Positions 57,253 through 64,000 of a stretch of 64,000 bases of DNA are shown piece after piece. Position 1 is the stretch's first letter, and each line of letters begins with the position of its first letter. The notes beneath the pieces were generated by a model. That model made no database searches and was not told where the DNA came from. It worked only from the letters and a program-made list of their open reading frames with translations. This stretch comes from Stenomitos frigidus ULC18 (GTDB lineage Bacteria > Cyanobacteriota > Cyanobacteriia > Leptolyngbyales > Leptolyngbyaceae). The stretch lies in NCBI RefSeq assembly GCF_003003795.1, contig NZ_PVWK01000159.1:62001-126000 (forward strand). Direction: 5' to 3'. A program made the translations under genes and the position numbers.

Positions 57253-59565
57253 TCACAAGTCTCTGCGCGAGAGAAGAGAAGACCAAAAACCAAAACCACC
57301 CACACCTAGCCAGCTAAACCACACACCCCAGGGAAATTCTCCCTTAAGAGACTTATCAAGGTCAAGGGTGAGGTTGTCATAGCTAACAATCCAGTTGCCG
57401 CCTTTGCGCCAGCCCACGCGATCGCCAAACTTTTTCCACTCGTCATTGTAATCCATCGGGCTACCGCATTCCTGCCAGATCTGCTTTTGGATGCTGAAGC
57501 CCCATTTGCCGTTGGGGTAGTCTGGCGTTTTGCTGTAGTGCGTCCAGAGTCGATCGAGGGTTTTGAGATCCTCGCAGGGGAAGTTTTCCAGGTCGGCGCG
57601 ATCGAACCACTGCCCTTCGTCTTTGCCAGCCGTGGTAATCATCAGCCGATAGGTTTCCTGGTCTGCGTCTCGCCATTGCTGGGCTTTCAAGAGGTCTTCT
57701 AGTTTTTGATACTTCGAGTCTTGAGCCACCACTTTGAGCGTTTGCAGGGATGCTACTAACTCCGCACTAAGCTTTTCGGGACGCGGATATTCCTTTAAAC
57801 AAAGGATTGAGAGTTCTGCCGCTTCGCTGCCCAGTTCACAGGCTTTGCGAATCACCTGATCCAGTAATTTGGGGTTGAGTTGAGCGGTATAGAGCAAGAC
57901 GGCTTCGCGCCAGACGGCTCCATTCCAATGTTGCAAAATCAGTTGAGCGTTTGCCTTGATGCTGGGCATATCCTGTGGCTGTGCCAGCCGCGTTGCCGCA
58001 AAGAAACCTTGAAAGCTGAGATGGGGAAACTCGTATTCTCCCGGTTCGCGTTCCACCAGTAGCTCGCTCACTTCTACAATTTGCTTCAGCCATTCTGCTG
58101 GGGTGATCTCTTCCCGTTGAAACACAGGCTGTTGCCCCAGAAACTTCAGCAAGCTCTGGTGCGGCACCTTAATGCGGTTTGCTTTCACCATTTCCAATGC
58201 CAGTGTTTGCAACACTTCCAGGCTGCGCTCAAACGGCAGCACCATTGTAATGAACCGTGCCCTGGGGCGATCGTCTAGCTGAAGTTTGACGATACCTCGA
58301 TAAAGGTCAAGGCGCTGACGAGGCAACTCCCTGGCAGGATCAAACCGATGGAACGTTACCAGCATATTCAGCAGCAGCGGGTTTTCAGCCATGTAGCCCA
58401 ACTCTGCTCGGCGTTGCTGCAACTGGGCAATGAGTTGGTCTGCCCGTTCCTCTGCCACTCGTCTGGCATGACGAAGCTGTTTTTTACTGCGGAAGCTCTC
58501 CTCCTGACAGCGGTACCAGCGACGGATAAAGGTTTCCTGCTGCGTCGGATTGAACGTGTTCACAAAAATCGGTACGGCTGGACGCTGCGCCACATAGTCT
58601 TTGTAGCCCGCAGGTCGGGAGGTCACGATAAAAACCGCTTTGCTATATTCCTGCATCTGGGCGCTAATCCAATGGCTGACCGCCTGTCGCTTGCCATCGG
58701 GCACCTCATCAAAGCCATCAAACATCACCAGTGCCGCACCGCTTGCTAACAGTTTTTCTGCCCATTGAGGTGGCGGGGTCAGGGGTTGATTTTTTGCCAG
58801 ACTGGGCACATGGTGTTCGGTAATCAGTGTGGGTAAACCGGGAGGCTGTGCCTGGATGAGCAGTTCTGTGTGATCGCGCAGCCGCAGCAGTACTGGAACC
58901 AGTTTGGGTGCTCGATACCGTCTATACTGGCGCAGCCCATAGATGAGGGTAATGTGGCGCAACAAGGTGGTTTTGCCCATGCCGCCTTTTGCCTGAATGC
59001 TCATCTGCCGAAATTTGCGATCGCGCTGCGATCGTGCCAGCAAATCCCAAATGCTGAGATTGTCCGATCGCAACACTGCGTCACGCTGCCAGCGATTACG
59101 TTGACGCGACGGGCTTTTTTTGGCGATGGGTTCTGCCAAATCAGCGATGCCCAATGCCCCGCTTAACTCTAACGGCACAAACACTTCTGCCAGGAGGGGA
59201 AGAGTGGTGCGATCGGGGTTAAAGCCTTCAGTCGTGAATTCTTCGCATAGCATCGCTTGCTGCTTCAGGTATTGCCCCTCAAAGTCTGAGCGCAGGTCTG
59301 AGAACGATCGCTCAATACTGGCGATCGCCCCATCCATTGCCTGATCCAGCTTGGGTGAGAGCTTCTTGCCGATTTTGATCGTGATCCACACCCCGGCTGC
59401 ACCCGCAAAAAACAAGGACGCCTCTGTCCAATGACTTTCTCGAGCTTTTGTGACACCAACAAAACTCAATGCCCCTGGTATACCAAACGTAACCAGTTTG
59501 TTGTCGAGTAATTCAAAAACTTTCTCGATCGTGGTGGGCGAATAGGCAGACGATTCTTCTGACAT
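57253..59565 (-). CDS. NACHT NTPase with C-terminal GUN4 domain
   Basis: The 770-residue protein starts with one or two hydrophobic segments (about 27-65, GALSFVGV and SLFFAGAAGVWITI). A NACHT domain follows: P-loop AKGGMGKTT near 193, Walker B ALVMFDGFDEVPDGKR, sensor FIVTSRPAGY, and the helical part ending EFPHLSFQGFFAATRL. From about 615 to 745 a GUN4 domain is clear: KLEDLLKAQQWRDADQETYRLM, then WGFSIQKQIWQECG and FGDRVGWRKGGNW. GUN4 binds porphyrins in chlorophyll synthesis; here it may sense tetrapyrroles or serve as an adaptor. The last residues are hydrophobic (WFSWLGVGGFGFW). Confidence 0.92.
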   Translation of the reverse strand: MSEESSAYSPTTIEKVFELLDNKLVTFGIPGALSFVGVTKARESHWTEASLFFAGAAGVWITIKIGKKLSPKLDQAMDGAIASIERSFSDLRSDFEGQYLKQQAMLCEEFTTEGFNPDRTTLPLLAEVFVPLELSGALGIADLAEPIAKKSPSRQRNRWQRDAVLRSDNLSIWDLLARSQRDRKFRQMSIQAKGGMGKTTLLRHITLIYGLRQYRRYRAPKLVPVLLRLRDHTELLIQAQPPGLPTLITEHHVPSLAKNQPLTPPPQWAEKLLASGAALVMFDGFDEVPDGKRQAVSHWISAQMQEYSKAVFIVTSRPAGYKDYVAQRPAVPIFVNTFNPTQQETFIRRWYRCQEESFRSKKQLRHARRVAEERADQLIAQLQQRRAELGYMAENPLLLNMLVTFHRFDPARELPRQRLDLYRGIVKLQLDDRPRARFITMVLPFERSLEVLQTLALEMVKANRIKVPHQSLLKFLGQQPVFQREEITPAEWLKQIVEVSELLVEREPGEYEFPHLSFQGFFAATRLAQPQDMPSIKANAQLILQHWNGAVWREAVLLYTAQLNPKLLDQVIRKACELGSEAAELSILCLKEYPRPEKLSAELVASLQTLKVVAQDSKYQKLEDLLKAQQWRDADQETYRLMITTAGKDEGQWFDRADLENFPCEDLKTLDRLWTHYSKTPDYPNGKWGFSIQKQIWQECGSPMDYNDEWKKFGDRVGWRKGGNWIVSYDNLTLDLDKSLKGEFPWGVWFSWLGVGGFGFWSSLLSRRDL

Positions 59566-59674
59566 CGGGGTTGGCTCGGCAAGGCGATGTCTCTTTTTTA
59601 ACCTAAAGTCTCGCTAAACCCAAATTATCGACCCAACTTCTTTCCTCAGATCCATCTGCTAAGACGCCAACCTC

Positions 59675-59708
59675 AGCCCTCCGAGATTTTTGAAAACATC
59701 GGAGGGCT
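59675..59708. repeat. Diverged REP palindrome
   Basis: AGCCCTCCGAGATTTTT and GAAAACATCGGAGGGCT pair with a few mismatches and match the RAYT-flanking REP in layout. It lies between the modBC and NACHT-GUN4 genes. Confidence 0.82.
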
Positions 59709-59712
59709 AGAA

Positions 59713-61560
59713 TCAGTCCACCATGAGAATCAAGCGTGCTGGGTCAAGCTGCACAGCCCAGGGAAACGGCTGATCTTTAATGGCATGCCACTTTTCTTTG
59801 AAGACCTCTGCCTGCACGTGATAGTCCTGTGCATCAGTGGGTGCGGTGTTGAATTTGAGGAATAGCGTCATGCGGTGCGGGGTTTCGCTGGTTGCAGCCA
59901 GCCAACAGGGATAAGTATTGTCGCTATCAGGAGCGGGCATGATGCTGATTTGATGGGCACGAATGCCAATATCCGTGAGGCGATCGGGAATGGCTTCCAG
60001 CACTTGCAACGTAATGCCCCAATCCGTTGCTTCCACAAAGCCAGAACCCTGCACCACCACGCGGGAGAAGTTTTTACAGCCTGTAAGTTGAGCCACCCTC
60101 ACGGTCTTGGGATGCTCAAAAATCTGATGCTTAGAGCCATAGGCGATCGCGCTTCCCCCGGACATCACCATCAGCATCCCACAAAGACGGTATGCCTCCT
60201 CCAGGTTATGAGTAACAAACAACGTAATACCTGGATAGGTAGACAAGGTTTCCATCAGTTGTTGTTCCATCTGGCTACGGAGATGGGTATCCAGTGCTGA
60301 GAAGGGCTCGTCTAACAACAGCGCTTCCGGTTCGGTTGCCAGCGCCCGTGCCAGCGCCACCCGCTGTTGTTGTCCTCCCGAAAGCTGATGGGGATAGCGA
60401 TCGCCCAGTCCTTGTAGTTGGACTGAAGCAAGCTGTTGAGACACTCGTTGTCGGCGCAATGTTTTGGGTAGACGCTGCAACCCAAAGGCAATATTTTGAG
60501 CAACGGTCATGTGGGGAAACAGGGCATAGTTTTGAAAGACCAGACTGACATGACGTTTATGGCTGGGTAGATTAATGCGTTTGCCTGCATCAAAGAGGGT
60601 GCGTCCATTCAAGACAATACGCCCCTTGGTCGGCGTTTCCACCCCTGCGATACAGCGGAGGGTCATACTTTTCCCTGAACCTGAACCACCGAGGATACCC
60701 AAGGTTTCTGGCAGTGCTGTAAACGCGATATCGAGTTTGAAGTTTGCTAATTGCTTTTCAATCGTGACGAACAATCCTGTTGCCGTATTGCTTAACGGCG
60801 GGTTAATCCATTGCCCTAAGCGAGCAGGTTCTGTGCGTTTGCCACCTCGATTTACGGGTTCATTGGCTTCGAGCAAACCTCCGTCCGATCGCTGCCGCTT
60901 CTCTTCATAGTGCTGCTGCCACAGATTCACAACCATCAAACCAGAAAGGGAAATTGCCATAATGGCGATCGCCCATAGCCATGCCAATCCCATGTCGCCT
61001 GCTTCCACCGCAAAGTAGATGGCCATCGGCATCGTTTGGGTTTCCCCAGGAATATTGCCTGCCAGCATGAGCGTGGCACCAAATTCTCCCAAAGCGCGAG
61101 CAAAGGCGAGCGTGACACCTGCCACCAGTCCAGGCATCGCCAACGGCAAGAGGATTTGCCAAAAGATCCGTCGTTCCGAGGCTCCGAGCGTTCTGGCGAC
61201 GTGCAATAAGCTACTGTCGATTTGTTCAAACGCCCCCAATGCCGTTTTATACATCAGCGGGAACGACACCACGATCGCGGCGACCACTCCGGCGTACCAG
61301 GTGAAGATAATCGTGAAATCAAACGATTCCATCAGTTGTCCGAGAGGGCCGTTTTTGCCGAACAGCAGCAGCAGTAGAAATCCCACCACTGTAGGCGGCA
61401 AAATGAGCGGCGAAATGAGAATGCCCTCCAGCAGCGATCGCCAGCGTCCCCGATCCCCCAGCATTCTATAGGCAGCAAAGATGCCCATGAAAAACGTGGC
61501 TACGGTAGCAGTACCAGCCACCTTGAGCGAAAGCCATAACGGGGAAAGATCCAGTTCCAT
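59713..61560 (-). CDS. modBC: Fused molybdate permease and ATPase (ModBC)
   Basis: The 615-residue protein joins two transporter parts in one chain. Residues 1-225 are the ModB permease with five or six spans and the EAA loop ARTLGASERRIFWQILLPLAMPG. After a linker, residues 255-480 are the ModC ATPase: Walker A GGSGSGKS, signature LSGGQQQR, Walker B ALLLDEPFSALD. The remainder resembles a regulatory TOBE-like region. Cyanobacteria often carry this fusion. It works with ModA, encoded 12 bases upstream, to import molybdate for the Mo cofactor of nitrate reductase and nitrogenase. Confidence 0.94.
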   Translation of the reverse strand: MELDLSPLWLSLKVAGTATVATFFMGIFAAYRMLGDRGRWRSLLEGILISPLILPPTVVGFLLLLLFGKNGPLGQLMESFDFTIIFTWYAGVVAAIVVSFPLMYKTALGAFEQIDSSLLHVARTLGASERRIFWQILLPLAMPGLVAGVTLAFARALGEFGATLMLAGNIPGETQTMPMAIYFAVEAGDMGLAWLWAIAIMAISLSGLMVVNLWQQHYEEKRQRSDGGLLEANEPVNRGGKRTEPARLGQWINPPLSNTATGLFVTIEKQLANFKLDIAFTALPETLGILGGSGSGKSMTLRCIAGVETPTKGRIVLNGRTLFDAGKRINLPSHKRHVSLVFQNYALFPHMTVAQNIAFGLQRLPKTLRRQRVSQQLASVQLQGLGDRYPHQLSGGQQQRVALARALATEPEALLLDEPFSALDTHLRSQMEQQLMETLSTYPGITLFVTHNLEEAYRLCGMLMVMSGGSAIAYGSKHQIFEHPKTVRVAQLTGCKNFSRVVVQGSGFVEATDWGITLQVLEAIPDRLTDIGIRAHQISIMPAPDSDNTYPCWLAATSETPHRMTLFLKFNTAPTDAQDYHVQAEVFKEKWHAIKDQPFPWAVQLDPARLILMVD

Positions 61561-61572
61561 CGGTTCTCTAGG

Positions 61573-62367
61573 TTAGCTCACGGTAAAGCCGTATTTTGTA
61601 AACACTTTCTTGGCTGAATTGCTCAGCAAAAACTGCACAAAATTCCTAGAAACAGTTTGATTCCGGCTATTTTTCAATACCGCGATCGGATACACAATCG
61701 GCGAGTGCAAATTCGCTGGAATGGTTTGGGCAATTTTCACCTTATTGGTGGTTTTGGCATCGGTCAGATACACCAATCCCGCATCAACATTGCCTGCTTC
61801 TACAAACTGCAATACCTGTCGGACGTTACTTGCCAGCACATATTTCGATTTCAATTGTTTCCATACGCCAGCTTTAGTCAATGCTTCTTCGGCGTATTGT
61901 CCGGCTGGGACGCTACGCGGATCGCCGATCGCAATCCGCTTCACGCGAAGATCGGTTAAACTTTTCAGGTTTGTGATCCCAGAGGCACGAGTTGGAACCA
62001 CCAAAACGAGCCGATTGGTCAACAAATTACGCCGAGTATCCGAAACTAAAAGACTTTTCTGCTGTAAGGCATCCATCTGCTTCTCTGCCGCTGAGATGAA
62101 TACATCCGCAGGCGCACCATTTTCAATTTGCTGTTGTAGCGCCCCCGAGCTGGCGAAATTATAGCGAACGGAGACATTGGAGTGCGCCTGACGATAGAGC
62201 GGTGCCAATTCTTTCAGTGCATCAGTCAAACTGGCAGCAGCAGAGACAATCAATTGGGTGTTTGCCTGAGCGATCGCGGTTGGAGAATTAAACAACCGAA
62301 CACCAAAGGATGCGCCAAAAGCGAGAACTAAAAGCGTCATAAGAACTAGAAACCGTTGCCTTTTCAT
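61573..62367 (-). CDS. modA: Molybdate-binding periplasmic protein
   Basis: The 264-residue protein has a signal peptide (about 1-33, FLVLMTLLVLAFGASF) and the ModA pattern: LIVSAAASLTDALKELAPLY, FASSGALQQQIENGAPADVFISA, LVLVVPTRAS and VGLVYLTDA-like segments. It captures molybdate or tungstate for the ModBC transporter. It leads the minus-strand operon; a Mop gene is transcribed divergently 335 bases away. Confidence 0.95.
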   Translation of the reverse strand: MKRQRFLVLMTLLVLAFGASFGVRLFNSPTAIAQANTQLIVSAAASLTDALKELAPLYRQAHSNVSVRYNFASSGALQQQIENGAPADVFISAAEKQMDALQQKSLLVSDTRRNLLTNRLVLVVPTRASGITNLKSLTDLRVKRIAIGDPRSVPAGQYAEEALTKAGVWKQLKSKYVLASNVRQVLQFVEAGNVDAGLVYLTDAKTTNKVKIAQTIPANLHSPIVYPIAVLKNSRNQTVSRNFVQFLLSNSAKKVFTKYGFTVS

Positions 62368-62702
62368 ACGACCTCTGGGGTGTTCTACCGATAGATTAAT
62401 GATGCACTATTACTAAAATAAGACTATAGTCATTAGCTTAATTAGGCAATCAAAAATTATATTTTGCAAGCAAATCGATTTAATTTAAGCGGACAATAAA
62501 ATACAGAAATGAGATTCTACTTGATCTGACAAGCTAACTGTTCATTCAGCAAGGTATCTTCGTCTAAAAGGATGCTTTAACAATTATTTTTACTAATAAA
62601 ACTGACTAACAGAATACTCTTTTATGAAACTACATATACTGCTAAAATATTAGAAAGAAGTGATTGAATTTACACTTCCATCTCATATTGAAAGAGCTAG
62701 AA
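62368..62702. promoter_or_regulatory. Divergent control region between modA and mop
   Basis: The 335-base AT-rich stretch carries no gene. It includes a perfect 10-base palindrome GACTATAGTC (62422-62431) inside a longer imperfect one (TAA before, TTA after), about 55 bases upstream of the modA start. It could be an operator for a molybdate-responsive regulator, but it does not match the classic ModE site. Confidence 0.4.
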
Positions 62703-62897
62703 ATGCAAATCAGTGGGCGTAACGGAACGGTCAAGGCGATTGAGATTGGGGCTGTGAATGCAGAAGTTGAAACTGCAGCAGGCGTTGAAATGACTGCCAT
62801 GATCACAAAAGCCTCGGCAGAGAACTTAGGTTTAAGTGTTGGTAAAGAAGCCTATGCTGTTGTTAAAACCAGTGGTGTTATGGTCGCGATCGACTAA
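62703..62897 (+). CDS. mop: Molybdate-binding Mop protein (molbindin)
   Basis: The 64-residue protein is a single TOBE/Mop domain: ISGRNGTVKAIEIGAVNAEVETAAGVEMTAMI, then SAENLGLSVGKEAYAVVKTSGVMVAI. Molbindins assemble into hexamers that store molybdate. ATG 62703 gives the standard length. It is divergent from modA, consistent with shared control. Confidence 0.93.
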   Translation: MQISGRNGTVKAIEIGAVNAEVETAAGVEMTAMITKASAENLGLSVGKEAYAVVKTSGVMVAID

Positions 62898-62910
62898 AAA
62901 CAAAGCCTTC

Positions 62911-62943
62911 AGACCTCCGACTTTTTGAAGAAATTGGAGGTCC
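62911..62943. repeat. Diverged REP palindrome at gene ends
   Basis: AGACCTCCGACTTTTTG and its imperfect complement form a hairpin like the RAYT-flanking REPs. It sits between the convergent mop and methyltransferase genes and may serve as terminator. Confidence 0.8.
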
Positions 62944-62947
62944 AGGG

Positions 62948-63577
62948 TTAGCCTCTTTCACGAGCCACAACGTGAAAAATATGCCAGTGTTTTTGCTCAC
63001 CGATCGCCGTTACGCCCGGATGTTCTTCTTCCTCTAACCACTCGGTTTCAAAGGGTTGTAAAAGTGCTTCCACTTGTTGGCGCGTATGATGGGTTCGATT
63101 AGGATAAATTGCCCAAGAGTCACGATCGCCAAATAGCTGTCCACAAAACCGTCCACATGGGTTGAGCGATGCCACGATGGTTTCCCAAAGCTTAGGGAAC
63201 GCTGTGGGTAGACAAAAAGGGAGGCAGAAACTGGCATTAATGAGATCAATTCCAGAGGGCAGAGCCAAATTTTCAAAGCGCATCAGTTGAGTTTGAAGTA
63301 GATCGCGTTGAAGATCGGGACGATCCAGCAACCGATCGAAAGCCTTTTGTTCGCCATCAACTGCTAAAACACGCCAGTTCCGACGCAATAATTCCACCGT
63401 GTCGCGCCCATCACCGCAACCCAAATCTACGGCAAAGCGAGGGCGATCCAGTAACGGCTCTGCATCAAAGTTGGTCAATGCTTTCAGCAGCGTTTCACGG
63501 GGTGGGCGACCTTCTACTGCCTGATAGTACGTTGCCCAATCGTGTCCAGAACTGTGAGAGTGAGTGGATTCAGTCAT
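62948..63577 (-). CDS. Class I SAM-dependent methyltransferase
   Basis: The 209-residue enzyme has motif I FAVDLGCGDGRDTVELL, followed by RVLAVDGEQKAF and LINASFCLPF. It resembles TehB-like or small-molecule methyltransferases. A His/Ser-rich N-terminus precedes the domain. Two bases upstream of its ATG, another minus-strand frame stops (a 4Fe-4S motif candidate). The substrate is unknown. Confidence 0.88.
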   Translation of the reverse strand: MTESTHSHSSGHDWATYYQAVEGRPPRETLLKALTNFDAEPLLDRPRFAVDLGCGDGRDTVELLRRNWRVLAVDGEQKAFDRLLDRPDLQRDLLQTQLMRFENLALPSGIDLINASFCLPFCLPTAFPKLWETIVASLNPCGRFCGQLFGDRDSWAIYPNRTHHTRQQVEALLQPFETEWLEEEEHPGVTAIGEQKHWHIFHVVARERG

Positions 63578-63579
63578 GC

Positions 63580-63699
63580 TCAGACGATCGCAAGTTCAGC
63601 GTGGGTTTGGCAATTTTTAGGACAAACTCTAGCACAGGCTTCGCAACCAATGCAATTTGCGGGCAGGTTCCCGATGCTGAAGCGATCGCCATCAAGGCA
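63580..63699 (-). pseudogene. Possible 3' remnant of a 4Fe-4S ferredoxin-type gene
   Basis: A start-less minus frame of 39 codons reads [17 protein letters not shown] and then [12 protein letters not shown] before stop. C-x2-C-x2-C-x3-C-P is the classic 4Fe-4S ligand motif. The stop lies two bases before the methyltransferase ATG, as in a coupled operon. The frame is closed upstream at 63700, so only a tail remains, or the match is chance antisense to the plus-strand frame here. Confidence 0.3.
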
Positions 63700-63765
63700 T
63701 TACTCGATCGGATTGAAACGCTAGAGCAACAAGTCCAACAACTCACCCAACAGCAAGATTCCTAA
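63601..63765 (+). CDS. Small hypothetical protein with C-terminal coiled coil
   Basis: A 54-codon frame from GTG 63601 ends [22 protein letters not shown], a convincing coiled coil. The N-terminal part is less protein-like and overlaps, on the other strand, a 4Fe-4S motif candidate. The true start may lie elsewhere. No function is known. Confidence 0.4.
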   Translation: MGLAIFRTNSSTGFATNAICGQVPDAEAIAIKALLDRIETLEQQVQQLTQQQDS

Positions 63766-63788
63766 CCCTGTTTCCGAAGTCACTTCCA

Positions 63789-63998
63789 ATGTCTCCCCGT
63801 TCTCCTGCAAATTCTGGCACCAGCCAAATAAACGATCCGCTGACTATCAAAGCTTCTGTTGCTCATATTGTTGCTGTGCCTCGCATCGATCGCTGGCGCA
63901 TCTACCATCGTCTGCAAGAACCCATGATTCCCTGCTGGTGCCTGGATGATATGACAAACACAGCGAAAGACGACATTAATGGGCGAACGTACATTTGA
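63789..63998 (+). CDS. Small hypothetical protein
   Basis: The 69-residue product contains IDRWRIYHRLQEPMIPCWC, a segment I recognise from short cyanobacterial proteins of unknown role. In those, a longer C-terminal half follows; here the frame stops soon after, so the gene may be shortened or shifted just before the window end. Confidence 0.5.
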   Translation: MSPRSPANSGTSQINDPLTIKASVAHIVAVPRIDRWRIYHRLQEPMIPCWCLDDMTNTAKDDINGRTYI

Positions 63999-64000
63999 AG

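Overview
The window is chromosomal DNA from a cyanobacterium, probably a filamentous one. The HIP1 octamer GCGATCGC and its half-site GATCGC recur throughout. Several genes are cyanobacterial in type: a HetP-family protein beside a HetC-like exporter, an aspartate kinase with four ACT domains, a CYP110-like P450, a fused ModBC, a GUN4 domain, DUF3352 and a Mop protein. Short tandem heptanucleotide and 21-bp repeats are also common. I see no rRNA, no complete tRNA and no CRISPR array.

Layout. 1-5.7 kb, minus strand: a HetC-like exporter (cNMP-binding, C39 peptidase, ABC), a HlyD-type adaptor and a HetP-family gene cut by the window edge. 5.7-7.3 kb: a long, nearly gene-free stretch. 7.3-17.3 kb, plus strand: a run of accessory metabolic genes (triple DUF3574 protein, SMP-30-like propeller, heme-oxygenase-fold protein, GST, cupin, two GNATs, VOC-like protein, DUF924, a frameshifted MGT-type glycosyltransferase, a SulP permease). 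17.3-21.2 kb: an NB-ARC/WD40 sensor. 21.4-30.9 kb: mostly housekeeping and metabolism (TetR, esterase, aspartate kinase, pentapeptide protein, P450, peptide-type ABC permease, coiled-coil protein plus EVE protein). 31-36 kb: toxin-antitoxin modules, a relic of a NACHT gene 3' end, then a small helical protein paired with a membrane NACHT protein. 36-44 kb: housekeeping (pantothenate kinase, Nudix, PrxQ, HisB, glycosyltransferase, M20 amidohydrolase). 44.3-52 kb: a 21-bp repeat block, a 1450-residue TIR-CHAT-NB-ARC-TPR protein, a frameshifted DUF4926 gene, a GH19 hydrolase, HicBA and a TIR protein with a coiled-coil adaptor. 52-57.2 kb: DUF3352, a methyltransferase, a hydrolase, a ParB relic, and a RAYT transposase between REP palindromes. 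57.2-64 kb: a NACHT-GUN4 protein, molybdate uptake (ModBC, ModA, Mop) and small genes.

The strongest theme is a dispersed set of conflict or cell-death genes: four STAND NTPases with different sensors, two TIR proteins, a CHAT protease, HicBA and RelE-type modules. The most striking single item is the gene pair at 32.6-35.9 kb. The small protein ends with, and the adjacent NACHT protein begins with, nearly the same 17-residue motif. That is the arrangement expected when an NLR-type sensor passes a signal to an effector by amyloid templating (Bell domain plus BASS motif). A TIR-CHAT fusion with an in-frame heptapeptide-repeat tail just past its stop codon, and a NACHT-GUN4 fusion, are the next most unusual items. 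All functions are inferred from sequence by eye; no database search was run.
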